This document shows, one piece after another, positions 1 through 12,600 of a DNA stretch of 64,000 bases (positions are counted from its first letter, which is position 1; each line of letters starts with the position of its first letter). The stretch comes from Serinus canaria (taxonomy: Eukaryota > Chordata > Aves > Passeriformes > Fringillidae). Both the position numbers and the translations under genes were made by a program. The stretch covers positions 90,808,990 through 90,872,989 of the forward strand of contig NC_066315.1 of NCBI RefSeq assembly GCF_022539315.1, in the 5' to 3' direction. The notes under the pieces were generated by a model. It worked only from the letters and a program-made list of their open reading frames with translations. It was not told where the DNA came from and ran no database searches.

Positions 1-564
1 AGCTGTTCCCTTTTGTGTGTTTCATTTCATGCCAGATTTTTATTTTAGATGGTGCAGATGAGAGGCTGTATTTTTATATGTCTCTGCAGACCCTGTCTGG
101 CACAATTCTGGGGTGGTATGAATAACAAACCTTCCATTTCAAGGAACAGATTTGCAAGGATAGAGAACCAAGTCCAAATCTCTTCTTCCTATGTCAAAGT
201 TCTGGAACTTATCTTGTTTTGTACTCAGAGAGATTTTAATGCAATAAATAAAAAAAATAAAAAGATTACTGTAGCAGAAGAGGTAAAAAAAATGAAGATT
301 AAGTTGAAATGTGAAAGCATGTACTTACCCAATTTCCTCACTATAATTAAACAGCCAAAAGATGTATTTCACTATTTCAGGAGCATAATTTTGTTCTAGC
401 ACAAAATTTCTTCAGTAGATACCAAAGATGTTTTATTCTATATTTATGCTAAAAATTAATATAGATTATACTTCACATAGTCAGTATTAAGTCAACTTGA
501 AGTTCTCCCAAGGTCTAATTTAACTGTTACTCAGAAGTTATGAAGGTCAACGTGGCACTCTTAC
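1..564 (-). other. Intron (partial) downstream of exon 23
   Basis: AT-rich sequence. I searched the minus strand for the expected continuation (a GFLTAMRQE-like start) and did not find it. No repeat is recognisable. Confidence 0.7.
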
Positions 565-773
565 CTGTGGGTTAAAGAATCCTGTCATCCAGAACTGGTT
601 TGGACGGCCATCCTGCAGCCAGCTGCTGAACTGCTGGTTTCGCTCAAGAAGCTCAGTAAACCAAAATCCTAAAGTAGTTGACTCCCAGGAAATCCTAAAC
701 CACAGTTTTGGAATCCTAGCATCGTAAATATTATCTAAAGCATCTTGCAATTCTTCTGACATAATTATGGTTC
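565..773 (-). CDS. Dynein heavy chain exon 23 of 23 in window (C-terminal domain; gene continues beyond position 1)
   Basis: A 209-nt exon, residues 1747-1816. It completes glycine and reads [60 protein letters not shown] and WMTGFFNPQ before gtaaga. The [13 protein letters not shown] and [15 protein letters not shown] blocks are standard. About 100 more codons ending in the stop should follow. None is visible in 1-564, so the terminal exons lie outside. The [12 protein letters not shown] stretch is closer to remembered DNAH8 than DNAH5. Confidence 0.96.
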
Positions 774-3700
774 CTGGAAGATAAGTAAAATATTCAGAAT
801 GAACTTTCCCCTAGCTTGCAAAGGCAATTAAAACTTCCAAATGACATTCAAAGTCTAATAAACCCTCTTTTGTTGTGCCTTAATTGCACACCTGTAGCGC
901 TGCAGTCTTATCAGTTTGCAGTTAATTTGTTCAAAATTATAAGACTTGATTCAAAGCTAAAGGCGATAAGATAAATGATATTTCTTCTGTTGATTTGATC
1001 AGAAACAAAGATATGTTTCTTAAACAACTTCTTCTCCCTCATACACATTATTTATATTCATTATATTCACAGTGTGTCTAGAATGTGATTAATCATTGAA
1101 AACTGTTTTATAAATTTTAATGGATCCTACATGCATGATCAATGATAGAGATACACTGTGTAACTCATCTATATCCTAAGCATGTACTGGCAGTGATTAC
1201 ATTCATGAAATTCACTATTACTAATGATAACTTTGTACATTTCCATTATCAAGATTCTCAATGGGAAAGCAGGAGGTAGAATTAAGCTAAAGGCAGGATT
1301 TTTTTTTTTTTTTTTGTAGTGCATACTCACGTATTCCATGCATAGTGCTGTTCTCTCCACTAAAATGTTGGTGTTTACCAAGACAGTGATTTTTCAGTGA
1401 CACTCACCCTTCCATGTGCTAGAAGTTCCTACACCTCGTGTACTCTCAATAGAGATCTGGAACACAGCCATACCTCAGGATGACTTCTCTGTTCCAGAAA
1501 CTGGTTCTATTATTCTCTCACAGAAACTGGTCTGGTACCCCAACTTTGATTAAATATTCATATAAAACCAAAGTTCAATGTATCATCACACACACAGCTG
1601 CTGTAATTCCCACAAGGACAACATGAGATACCAAACAGAATTAAGTGGCTTCCACCAGAGAACATGTAAAGGAAAGGGAAGTGGTCTGGGTGACTGCGAA
1701 GAAAATCTGCAATGGTCCATGCAAACATACCCATGAGGAAAGGTGGCCTGTAAAAAGAAAGCATTTAAAATCCTTTCCTTCCACTGAGGTTGACAGGGCT
1801 TCAGTTGAGGGGGAAAAAAAGAGTATCCAGAAACCTAACACCAGCTTAATTTTGAAGACCAGAGCATTACAACATAAACAGTCCTTATATCAGTGTGTGC
1901 AAATTTAGTGCAGTCTAAAATACATAAATGGCAAATAGGCCTCGATTTCTTCTAGCAGATAATGGGTGATCTGTTTCCATTTATATGCACCTCTTTTTGT
2001 GCAACAAATTATTTGAGAAAACCATTAACTTTTACCAAACTGTAAATATTGAAAAATACCACCTCTCCTCCATTTTCTGCAATTGCTTTGTAATCAGGCA
2101 CAGTATCACACTCTGGGGTAGCTGAGAGACTTTTATAACATAAATAATAAGCCTTCTCTTTGGTTATTAATCTTCTCTAATATATACCAACATTCTAAGA
2201 AAACCAACATTTAAGAAAGAAGCCACTCCATGTCTTCTCCACTTTGCTTAGAAAAACGTAGTATTAAACCATACACTTTATTCACCTTTTAGAGACAGAA
2301 AAAGGTGGGGGAAAAGTCTTGCAAATGCATGTTGGTTTCAACTTCACAGCAACTGTACTGAGAGCACAAAACAAGTGAGGAGCATCCTGGTTTAGCCCTG
2401 GGGATCACGGCCATTGAACTGAGATAGAAGGAACTCTTTCATCTCTGGTTATTCCTTGTTTTCAGGCTGATACATTCAACTTTCTCCTCTCTTTCTCAAT
2501 TCTTCTGGGCAGGCTGGAGCTTTTCAAATAGGGAGATACAACCAGTCTCTGCCCTGAAGCATTGTGAAATCCCTTGGGATGTCTGCCTGCTATGACTCAG
2601 AGCAGCTGTTGAGAATGTAAGCCAGAGTGTTCTTGAGGATGAGGTATGTTCACAGCTCAGGCCGTGCCCGTGTATCTGCATAAATATTCCCAGTGAGTGG
2701 GTGTCATCTCTGGCAGTAGGCATCCAGTGCTTAAATTTCAGCACTAAATGGCATCTGTGGGTGTTGGGATGCATTCCTGCAGCCAAAATAGTCTGATAAA
2801 AATAAAATTAATTAACAAAATAAAATAATTGTCAGAAATAAAATCAGTACCATAGGAGAAAAATCATGCCATCCTTCTGGACAAAAGTGATAAAGGTGTT
2901 TGAAAAACTATCTTTGATAAATTGAATGAACAGTACAATGACATAGGCTTCTCATATTCAATTTCTGAGAACCCCAGAGCATGGTACTATATGAAGAGAC
3001 TGAACGTCCGATGAACCTAACATGACAGGCTCGAATGTTCTATGAATCAGACATGCCAACTGTTTATAACTTGGTTATTTTGGGGGTTACTCCATGGTGT
3101 TCCCCTTCTTGAATGGAATAAAGGCCATCCAAAAATGACTGATGAAGGGTCAGGTCAGTTAAAGAAAAGAAGACATTTCCATACTTTAAAACTAATATAC
3201 CCCACTTTTTGGACAGTATTCACAGTTTGGAAAGTAGGATTCCTCTTTTTGATTGCCCTACATTCATACCATCTCCCTTCTAAACTGCATCTAAATCTGT
3301 CCTCTTGCTGAGTGGTGAATAGCCCAAATAAGACTTCTAAGTTCTGAGGATAACTAGTTTTTATTGATGATTAAAGTAAATAGGTTGGTTTTTTAAAGTG
3401 ATCTGGTTTTAGGGTGATTCATTCAATAGATATAATGCTTTGAATAGGCTACATGAGGAGCTTATATTATTTCTTGGAGTTGACCCTTTTCACTTTCATA
3501 CCTCCCACAAATTGAATCTGAAAACTGTGGGATTTGTAAAATTTGGATCTGTTTCAAATTTCACATTTATGAAAGTGTCTATCTGGACTAGGAAACTTAC
3601 ATAGCTCATTTAAATGAGTAGCTAAAGTTAGGAACAAAGGAAAGATCTTAAATTCCAGCATGAACCAAAAAAAGCCTTGGTCCACTGACTGATTCCCTTC

Positions 3701-5060
3701 CCACAGGCACAGATGTAAATCAAAAATAACAAGAATAATTATGTAGGATAAAAACGAAATGAGAAAAAGCTACTTTTCCATCAAGTACAATTTGCCAGTG
3801 GCTGATATCATTAGAATAAAATTGGAGACTAGCCCTGGAGGACAATACTTGCTAGACACTGCATCTGTTAAGCTAGCCTGAAGAGTACATAGAGAAAAAA
3901 GCTCAGGGAAAGCATCAATCCATTATTGACTGCCCCAGTTCCCAGCCCCAGAAGCTGACCTTTTCAGCCTTTAATCCCCACCCAAGTTTACCTCCCAAAG
4001 AACTGCTTTGGTCTTGAAGCAGTCACACCTTACTTCCACCACCAAGCTTCAGTTCCCTCTTCTTTGCTGAACGTGTTGCAAAGAAAATGCCAACTCGTTT
4101 ATAACTTCCCAAGTTCTCCTCTCTTTCTGCCTTATGGCAACAGCTTACACTTGCCTGTGTTTTCTCCAAAGCTTTTTTAATTTTTCCACCAAACGGCACA
4201 AGGTATAAAAGCTAACGTATGTTTTGCAATACCTAAAACTATTTTTTTTTGCAAGATTTAGTATGGTTCTGCCAGCTCTGTGACCACCTCTGCTGCACTG
4301 ATAGAAGTCGACTTCTTTGCTTCAGGCAGCTCTTTGAGTATTTTCCTCTTTCTTCACTTTCAGTACTTGGTCACTTAAGCATTTGGAGGTAATTCCCAGG
4401 AAGTTCTCAGAAGCTCATTTAACCCCACCATGCAGTTTTAATCCTAAAGCCCCTCAAAAGTCTGTCCCTTTCTTTTGTTCCAACTCTAGAACAGGAAGGG
4501 TAAAACAGGCAGCCAAGACCTGCAATGCACAACACTCTCTCAGTGTTTTATTTGTAGACTGGTATTCTCTCCAGCAGCATCTAACCTTTGCCCCTGCTCT
4601 GTTTTCTCTTTAAAGTTTAAGTTTAAGTAGTAATTTGAAGATGAAAATCCACACATACCTCTACAAAAAAGTAATACAAATCACTCCCCTGAGCTAGAGC
4701 AATACAACAGGCAGATAAACTCTATTCTGCAGTTTGTCCTTAATGTGCAGTGTGTGTTTCTAAACAGTTGTCCTGGCCAGCATCATGGCAAGCATATGTA
4801 ACACCTATTAAGAAGTTCAGAAATGATGTGCCACACTGTGAAAGACAACAGGAGGCATTCTGGCATTCTTATCAGGATGAGAATTAAATAATGGATGAGA
4901 GCTGCTGAGCCAAGAGTAACTACACCACAAGACATACTAGACTCATCCCCTTTGTACCTCAAATGAACTCCCCATTGTTACATTCCATTAATGTCTTTAC
5001 TGAGTGCTCTTAATTATTTTCAAACAAAATCCTCATCCAAAAGCGATGAATCCCTACAAG

Positions 5061-5086
5061 ACACACACACACACACAAACACACAG
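5061..5086. repeat. (CA)n microsatellite, interrupted
   Basis: Eight AC units, one AA interruption, then further CA units, in the large intron between exons 22 and 23. Confidence 0.85.
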
Positions 5087-7414
5087 AGTATAACTTAGTA
5101 ATATAAGAGCCCGAGATCTTTCAGTTCAAAATTCTATTACCATTGTCAGCAAGGCAAACTAAAACTGTGTTAGTGTTAGCAGTCTTATACCATTACGAGT
5201 CAAAATAGAACTTAGCTCGACATGGGGAATGAGTCCATACTTCTTCCTTTCATGGGAAATTACCTTTCCTGTACACTACGGCAAGACTAGTTTCCCAAGC
5301 CTCACTTTTTCACCATGTAGGGTAAAATAAATTACCAGCTACCTCTTTTGACTCTTTTGGACTTCATTTATATCCCTCTTATAAGGTGCTACATATAGAG
5401 AATAGAAATTCCTTTTGGCATCATGATACAAATGGTACTTTCAACTTCATGCTGTTCTGAGTTGGAAAGAAGTAGTTGTGGAAACCCAGGACACCAGGAA
5501 TATTTCTCTGTCTGCTCTGGGGTCTCCTGACCCCCAGGAGAACACTGACTTTGACCCTCATTCATCGAGAAAGTTTCCTAGACTTCAATATAGACTAGAA
5601 TCCATAAAAGTGTGAAATAGATAATAGAGATTAATATAGATGTATCACTTGGTGAGAAATTTAGGTTTTGAGATTTTTAGTATGTTGTGAATGGAAGAAA
5701 GATGGAGGGCACAGGGTGTTGTCCTGGGTTTCTTCTTCACGGGTTTGGGTGGTGTTTTGTAATTGGGCAGAAAAGTCCACATTGAGGGCTCTTTGGGATC
5801 AGTTATTGGGTTAAAAAGGAAAATAATCTAAGTGTCAGTTCTTAATTGGATAGTTTAGTCTTAAAAGAGCTTGTAACAAGAGATAGGTTGTGCCTTCTAA
5901 TGAAAGGCTGCCGAATTCATGGTTGTGAGACTGTTTCACTGATAAGAAATAATAAACACCTGAGTCCAAACATGAGCTACAGTCTGAAGTGCCTTCAATC
6001 CAGACCCAGAGAAACCAATAAGCAGTGAATCTTTATTGTGGACTTCACTAATGAGCTTGTGTAGATGACATAAAAATCCTACATGACTCCTATAACATGT
6101 GTAGAACTACATTGCCATAGAACTGCTGTATTTTGAGGAAATGTGTTATGAGGAAAGGACTTCTCTCTCCTAACTCTGTAAATACTGTACAAATAACAGT
6201 GGGAGTTCTGTGATCATGGGGCACATATATGCCATGAACAGATAAAAAAATCCAAAGTTTCTCAGATGTTCTTCACTTGTTCATGTAGTAGGTGATTTGG
6301 GCAATTCCCAAGGATTAGTTTGAAAACACAAAGCTGTAAGGTACCAGAAATCAGAACCAAGAGGATGCAGTTTTATGACCAAAGTAGAATCTAGACCCAA
6401 GTAATGAGTTAAGTTTTGGCTTTTTTTTTCACAAGAAGCCCTTAAACACAATGTTAACTGGGTCAAAAAGAATAAGGATTAAAATCAAACTAAAAGCTGT
6501 GGTTATTTCCATTGCCAAGGATTCAATACCCACTTTCAGTGCTACTACAAGTATGCTCCACTTCATTCATGGAAAACACTCCCACACAGAATCTCCCTTC
6601 TCACTTTCTTCATCAAGAGAAGACATCAAAATGCTTACCACTCTTATTCAGAGCATGGAGAAATAAAGACATAAAATCTCACAGACAGGCCACATTCAGC
6701 CAAACTCAAACAAACTCTAAAAAGCTAGGCATAACTGGATAGGTCATTAGATTTTATTACATTTGGAGACACTATCTTCACTAGTAAGAGAGGGGTTTTG
6801 AAGTATCCACTTTACAATAAAGAGTGGGGGATTAGTATTCTGTGCCAGAGGCAGGAGGTAAGTACACAGGAACTCTACAGCTTGGATATTGCCCTACAAA
6901 GAATTGTCATCTTCTGACAGGGACTCAAGATCTGCTGCTCATAACCCATGAAGACGTGGCATTTTTGGTACAAACCCCATGTCTTCTCCTTGTCTCTGAA
7001 AAGATTTCTCTGCTCGGAACATGGCTTCTATTTAGGGCACTCAAGAGGACAACCATCACTGCCGTGTTCTGATTTATGGTGAAGCTCTATATTATGCCAA
7101 CTGTGAAATAAACTCTGGGCAATCAATAAGTAATTAAAGCAGAAGTAATGGTTGGGACATAAGTGAGGGTACAAAGTGCAGCTACAATCTAATTACTTCA
7201 ATTTGATCCAGAAAAAGTGTCCCTCTGGGCAGCAAAGTTTATTGGTGGAGAAGCAAGCTTCTGGGGCATATTTGCCAACAAACATTTGGACACATGCTGA
7301 GCATTCTCACTCCTCCCAAAAGCTGAACTGCTTAATCTGCCCTCTGGACAGAAGGACAAAACTGTGTCTACAAATTCCTTCTCAATCCCTCATGTTCAGC
7401 TGCACGTGGGCTCT

Positions 7415-7480
7415 CCCTGAGGAGGGCTTTATATTACCTCAAATTACCTCACAATCCCCTGAGGAGGGCTTTACATTACC
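7415..7480. repeat. Short tandem duplication, period 42 bp
   Basis: A block beginning ccctgaggagggcttt and followed by a/cattacc occurs at 7415 and again at 7457. The second copy is partial and differs by one base in the shared part. It gives a repeated frame on the plus strand that looks like peptide repetition but has no other coding support. Confidence 0.75.
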
Positions 7481-9551
7481 TTGGCGGACAACATCAAAAT
7501 AACAAGGCCCATCCATTCACATCCAAACTGCAGAATCAGATATTCAGACTTCCTTTCACAACCTAAAGACACACTATATTCTTAAACACCAAATTTATTT
7601 GAGATTTTAGGTCTGCTTAAAGTGGGTGCTGGGCCTTAACAGGTTCGTGAAGCCAGAGCCAGATACATGAGCAGGGCAGATGTCAAAAATTACATGACCT
7701 GTTTGAGCAGGCACATCAGTTTACCTCATTGTAAAGAAAATGAAGCACCTCAGATGACCTGAGATTGCACTTGACTCGTTTTGGGAGAGAATCTAGTATG
7801 AGACAGTTTGGGGTTTTCCCTTTTGCTGAGATAGAGTTCCTAAATGTTCTTTCCATCCCCTAATTAACAGTCTACCACATGCACTTGGTATAGCATGAAC
7901 ATGCCAGAAGACATTAACTGTTATTGTTAACTATACATCCAATTTTGTTTTCAGAGCAATTTTTCACAATATTTAACTTTCCTGTCTGTAAGAAATGATG
8001 TTTTAGAGAATTGCATGAAAGTTACAGCATTAACTTGATTAAACATCTGGCAGAGGACTGCGCCCACTGTGGAACCGAATGTGAAGTGCAAATAAATTAT
8101 GTTACTCATTCACCCTTCTGCAAAATATTATACATATTGAGAATTTAAATATATCTGTCACAATCAAGGAAAGATTAACACTTTCTGGGATGGAAAATAT
8201 TCCTTTTATGTACTTGAAAAGGGACTCTATACACATATAAAAGAGAACTTTCAGCTCAGGAAGAGGGGACAATTGTTTCTACCAGCCTGATCTTTATGTA
8301 TGCTATTACAGGATATGAAAGATTATTAGCCTTGGGCACATCTTTCCTAGATTCAGATTAGAGGCATGAGGTTTCTGAAGCATGTCTGGTTGTCTTAGTG
8401 TATCATACAAATGATAGGGGAAAAGAAATCCCTTTTGATCCTTATGTAATAAAAATACAAATTAAAAAATAATGCTCCCTCATGAGAGGCATTGTCAGAA
8501 CACCAGTAAGACAGATTACAGTAATGCCATCAGCTATGTCAGAAGGGACTAATTCTGAGGCGTTCTGACCTGCTCCCTGTGAGGACAGTTTGCTCTGTTA
8601 GATAATTTCTGTCTCTCTGCTAGAGAACAGCTGACTTGGGAGAGAGCTTTACCAGTGGAATCTACCCATTCCTGCTTCATTTTAATTTGTTAATTCAAGA
8701 AGCTTGGCTGAGCAACAGTACACCTTCCTTCCTGGGAATTTCAACTCTTGCAAAAGAGGAAGCAAAATAGGAAGTGAAAACAAAAAGCAGATGGCAACAT
8801 CATTATCCCTTCTTTTTCCTCACTCTTTTTCTGATCAAATTTTCCATCTGCTTCTAGTTGCCTCTACTCTTGGGGTTTTTTAACTTCATTCACCTTTGCT
8901 CACTTTCAGCCAAATACTCCTGTCTCTGAGAGATACGGAGTGCTGTTTCCTGCCTCCTGTGAAGCCGAAACGAAGAACTGTATCTCTCTCTCTCTTTTGA
9001 TTGACACTGCCACTCACTTCAGCTTCCATTTAGAGACATGCCATTTGGTACAAGCAGTTTCACAAATGTGTCAAATTTCACCTTAAATTGGAGTCTTTTT
9101 CACCTTGCCTCCTGAGTTCCCTGTCTCTCAATTACTTAGCAGCAACCCTTCTACCTTGTTCTATATCATTATGTCTCAGCTTAATTTCTTAAATAACTCT
9201 GGTACACGGCCCATGGACTTTTCCACACAATTCAGCTCCTCTGAGCTCTGCAGGATCCTAGAGAGAATCACAGAAGTGAAGTAGTGCTGAGGGACACGAA
9301 CTGCAATACTGGAGAAGATGCGTGCAGAATAAATTTAGGTGGAGTGTCCTTAGAGCTGCAATCAGGAGATTTTAAGGGCTAGAATTAGTGGTCATATGAC
9401 AAAGACAGAGAAAAAGAGAAAAACTGTGTGAGGGAGGGAACAAAAGAGAAATGAAGGAAATGAGGAGAAATATTTATTTAGTTATATGGTATAAGGAACT
9501 GCTAGTAATAAATACTGCAACTTAATTACAATGTTTGATATTGCAGCTTAC

Positions 9552-9684
9552 CATCAATGGCCAGTTTGAGATCAGTCAGTGTAGTTCGAACTCTGGATAT
9601 AACAAGTTGCATCCGGTCAATTTCTTGACGGAGAAATATGTTTATGGGCTGAAAAGCTCCCATCTTTTGAAGTTGTGCTTTCAC
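9552..9684 (-). CDS. Dynein heavy chain exon 22 of 23 (C-terminal domain)
   Basis: A 133-nt exon, residues 1703-1746 plus one base of glycine 1747, read by hand because it lacks a long methionine-initiated frame. It reads [20 protein letters not shown] then [20 protein letters not shown] and LAIDG (split). The block [13 protein letters not shown] is the conserved start of the long C-terminal helix. The acceptor is ttttag and the donor gtaagc. It is isolated between introns of 7.5 and 8.8 kb. Confidence 0.95.
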
Positions 9685-12600
9685 CTAAAAAAGAATAGTG
9701 CAATGATTATAAAATCTAATCTCCTGTTTGCCATGCAATAATATTTGAAAGCAAAAACATTTTCAGAAAAGAAACATTCTAGTAACAGATGGCCATTCAA
9801 GTCCTGTGCCAACTGTAAGATTTAGCACACTGTGACTCATTAGCTTACCAGAACGAGCACCTCCATCATTCTAAGAAGGGAAAGTTCCCTCTTTTTGAAG
9901 GGACACAGCAGCTCCTTCTGTCCTTGTTAGGCTGCAGAGTCTTAGATCTTAAAATAAAAAAAACCCACATGCTATACAAAAGCACTGTTTGATGGTAACC
10001 TCTTTGTATTTCCAAATTGTGCTGGGTGAACTTTATCACCTTTTCTTGTCCTGATGAGCTGAAATAATGCAGCAAATGGAGTTCCACTTAACAAGAACAA
10101 TGATATGTAAAAGCTGCTACTTTCAGTAGCATAAGACTTGTTCATAAGACAAGATGCTCATGGATACAGTACTAGAGAGGCAAGACTGCCAGAAATAATA
10201 CAGATGCCACAGAAAGCTGTTACACCATTATGTGCACCATTCTGCAAGTAGAAGCCTTTGGCCTTTTTAGTTTTCAAGGGTAAGAGTTTCTCTCAAATTC
10301 AACAGAGAAAATTTTTCAAAAGGGAATCTGTTGCTTGTGTTGGTTAAGGACATGTCATAATGACAGCAGCAATAGCATTCCCTGTCTGACTTTTGCATAT
10401 GATGTGTATGGAATGTCTTCAGACATGCACTGCATGTTCCATGCAAATCAAAGTTCATTGTATACTACAGTGCATGAGAGGGGGTTTAATGGCACCTCCA
10501 AAAATTGTGGGGCCTATAGCCCAGCCAGTACCAGAATTCCTGATTTTTCAGACTTTTGAGAGTTGTTCCCCACTTTTAGAAAGCCAATGGCTCACATATC
10601 TCAATATATACATTGTTATGTATACTATACATTTTATACGAATAATAAACATTACTAAAGATTTAATTATTACCACGAATAGCAAATTTCTGCAAGATGA
10701 ATATCATACAGCACAAGAGAAGTTATAATCACTAGTATAAATATGTAAATGTTTTGGCAATTTCCAAATCTTAAATTTCAACTCCAAGCCCAATAAAATA
10801 CTCTTTCTCAACTTTTTATGCTATTTTCCTTGGGAGACAGCTATCAGCAAGGTTATACATCATATATTAATCACAAGGACCCATGGGTTTGTCAGACAGA
10901 ATGTCCAAGAAATAGGTGCCAGCCAATTATGCTAATGCTTTGCAGTGTGACAGTACATTTTACAGACTGAGTTAATGTGTCCTGCCTGTGAAAGAGAAAA
11001 AAATACTTAAATCAGCTATCATAGAGTAGAGCTGAGGCAATAAAGTTTTTGGATAATCCACACAATTAAGGATTCTGATTATTTCATACAAAATCCAGGG
11101 ACAACTTCTGCTTTCTGAAAAGTTCACAGGAATTGGTAATTTTGCTTCTTGACAAAAAGTAAAAGCATTTGATTTATTTTTTTCAGAATACTTAGAACCT
11201 TAGTGCATGCCACTAATAATAAAGGAATTATACAGAATATAATCTATGCATTTTATCCTTTATATAAGAAACACTCTTCTTATTTCTAGTCTCCCATGTT
11301 CCTTTTGGGGATCATTTAGAGGAAGAATTCCCCCATTTGAGGAAAAATTATATGGAAGATGTTATTAAAGGGGTTATTTTCCAAAATATTGATATTTATG
11401 ACTCTACAAAGAGGACATGAAATAAAGATTCAAAAATAATACAGCACTGATAATCGTACAATTTAACTAGTGAATTCCCAGAACTAACAAAATCTTCTGA
11501 TTTCCTTTCATGTACCTAGAAAAATACCTATAATGTTTTGAATAATGGTGGCAACCAATAAACCAGAAATTTGCTAATCCAACCTAGATATGCTCAGAAC
11601 ACTCAGGCTGGAGCACCAAGTATAAACAGATAGTAAAGCTGAAAAAAAAAATAATTCCATACTTCTTACTTTATTGTATATAAATCAATCCTGGCCTATG
11701 GTGAGATTTACTGAGTACAACACAGTGCATTTCTTGGAAATCTTGCTGCTAAGATTCGTTTCAAATAGAAGCACTGAAGTATGATTAACTACTTTTGTAT
11801 TAGAATTCTTCTTATCAAGCAATCAGATGATTTACATCCAGGGCTGTATTTATTATGACATAAAGATATGGATACTGACTCTCAGGAAAAAACCCTCAAA
11901 AGATTAAACTCATTAACCAAAATAGCTTTTCTGAGATTAATATACTAATTCCATAAAGCCCACTTAGAACATCCCCTTTTCATTATGCAGACAGCTATCA
12001 TCCAACATAAAACAATGTGATTTAAGAAAGGAGCTACTAAAATCATAATCTTAATAGCTTTGTCTACATGATTTTGGAATGCATATCTCTACTGTGTCAG
12101 ATTCCTTTATGCATATTTCTTAACTGTTCTTAGGTCACCAGTTTCTTTGTCAGCACATACTTTATAGGACTATCAGTAGAAAAGTCGTTGTTGACTCATG
12201 CCATGATCATTGATCAAGTTGCTGTAGTAGTGACTGCCAATGGTTTTCAGTAAATGCTATTTTTTTAAATCAGACTTAGTTACTTGCTACATTCTTTGTC
12301 AGCAGAAATGGGAAGTCCACCACTCTGTAGATGGATAAGCCAAAGCTCTTTCCAAAGAATGTCAAGGACCCTTTCCTTGCTTCCTAAGGAAGCAGACAGT
12401 AAAACACATAGGAAACAGAAGAAGCTCTAGAGCTGGATGACCACCATATCTGATACTGTTGATAAGTAAACCAGAGACACATTACAGAATCATCTATGTC
12501 AGTGTTTTAGTTCAGACCCTGAATTTTTATTTAATTTTATTTTTGGGTTTGTTGGTTGTTTTTGTAGCAAAACCTCTGCACTGAAAATTAGATTTCAGGC

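Larger units (their letters stand above)
774..9551 (-). other. Intron between exons 22 and 23 (8.8 kb)
   Basis: Donor gtaagc at the high end, acceptor cttccag at the low end. It holds a CA dinucleotide run (5061-5086) and a 42-bp-period partial duplication (7415-7480). Open frames here are short and match nothing I know. No transposon is recognised. Confidence 0.8.

Noticed and set aside
1558..1764. Minus-strand open frame with hydrophobic residues (FLMGMFAWTIADFLRSHPDH)
   Set aside because: No family recognised and no splice-phase fit with the dynein frame between exons 22 and 23.
9535..9741. 68-codon plus-strand open frame
   Set aside because: It is a shadow of dynein exon 22 on the opposite strand.
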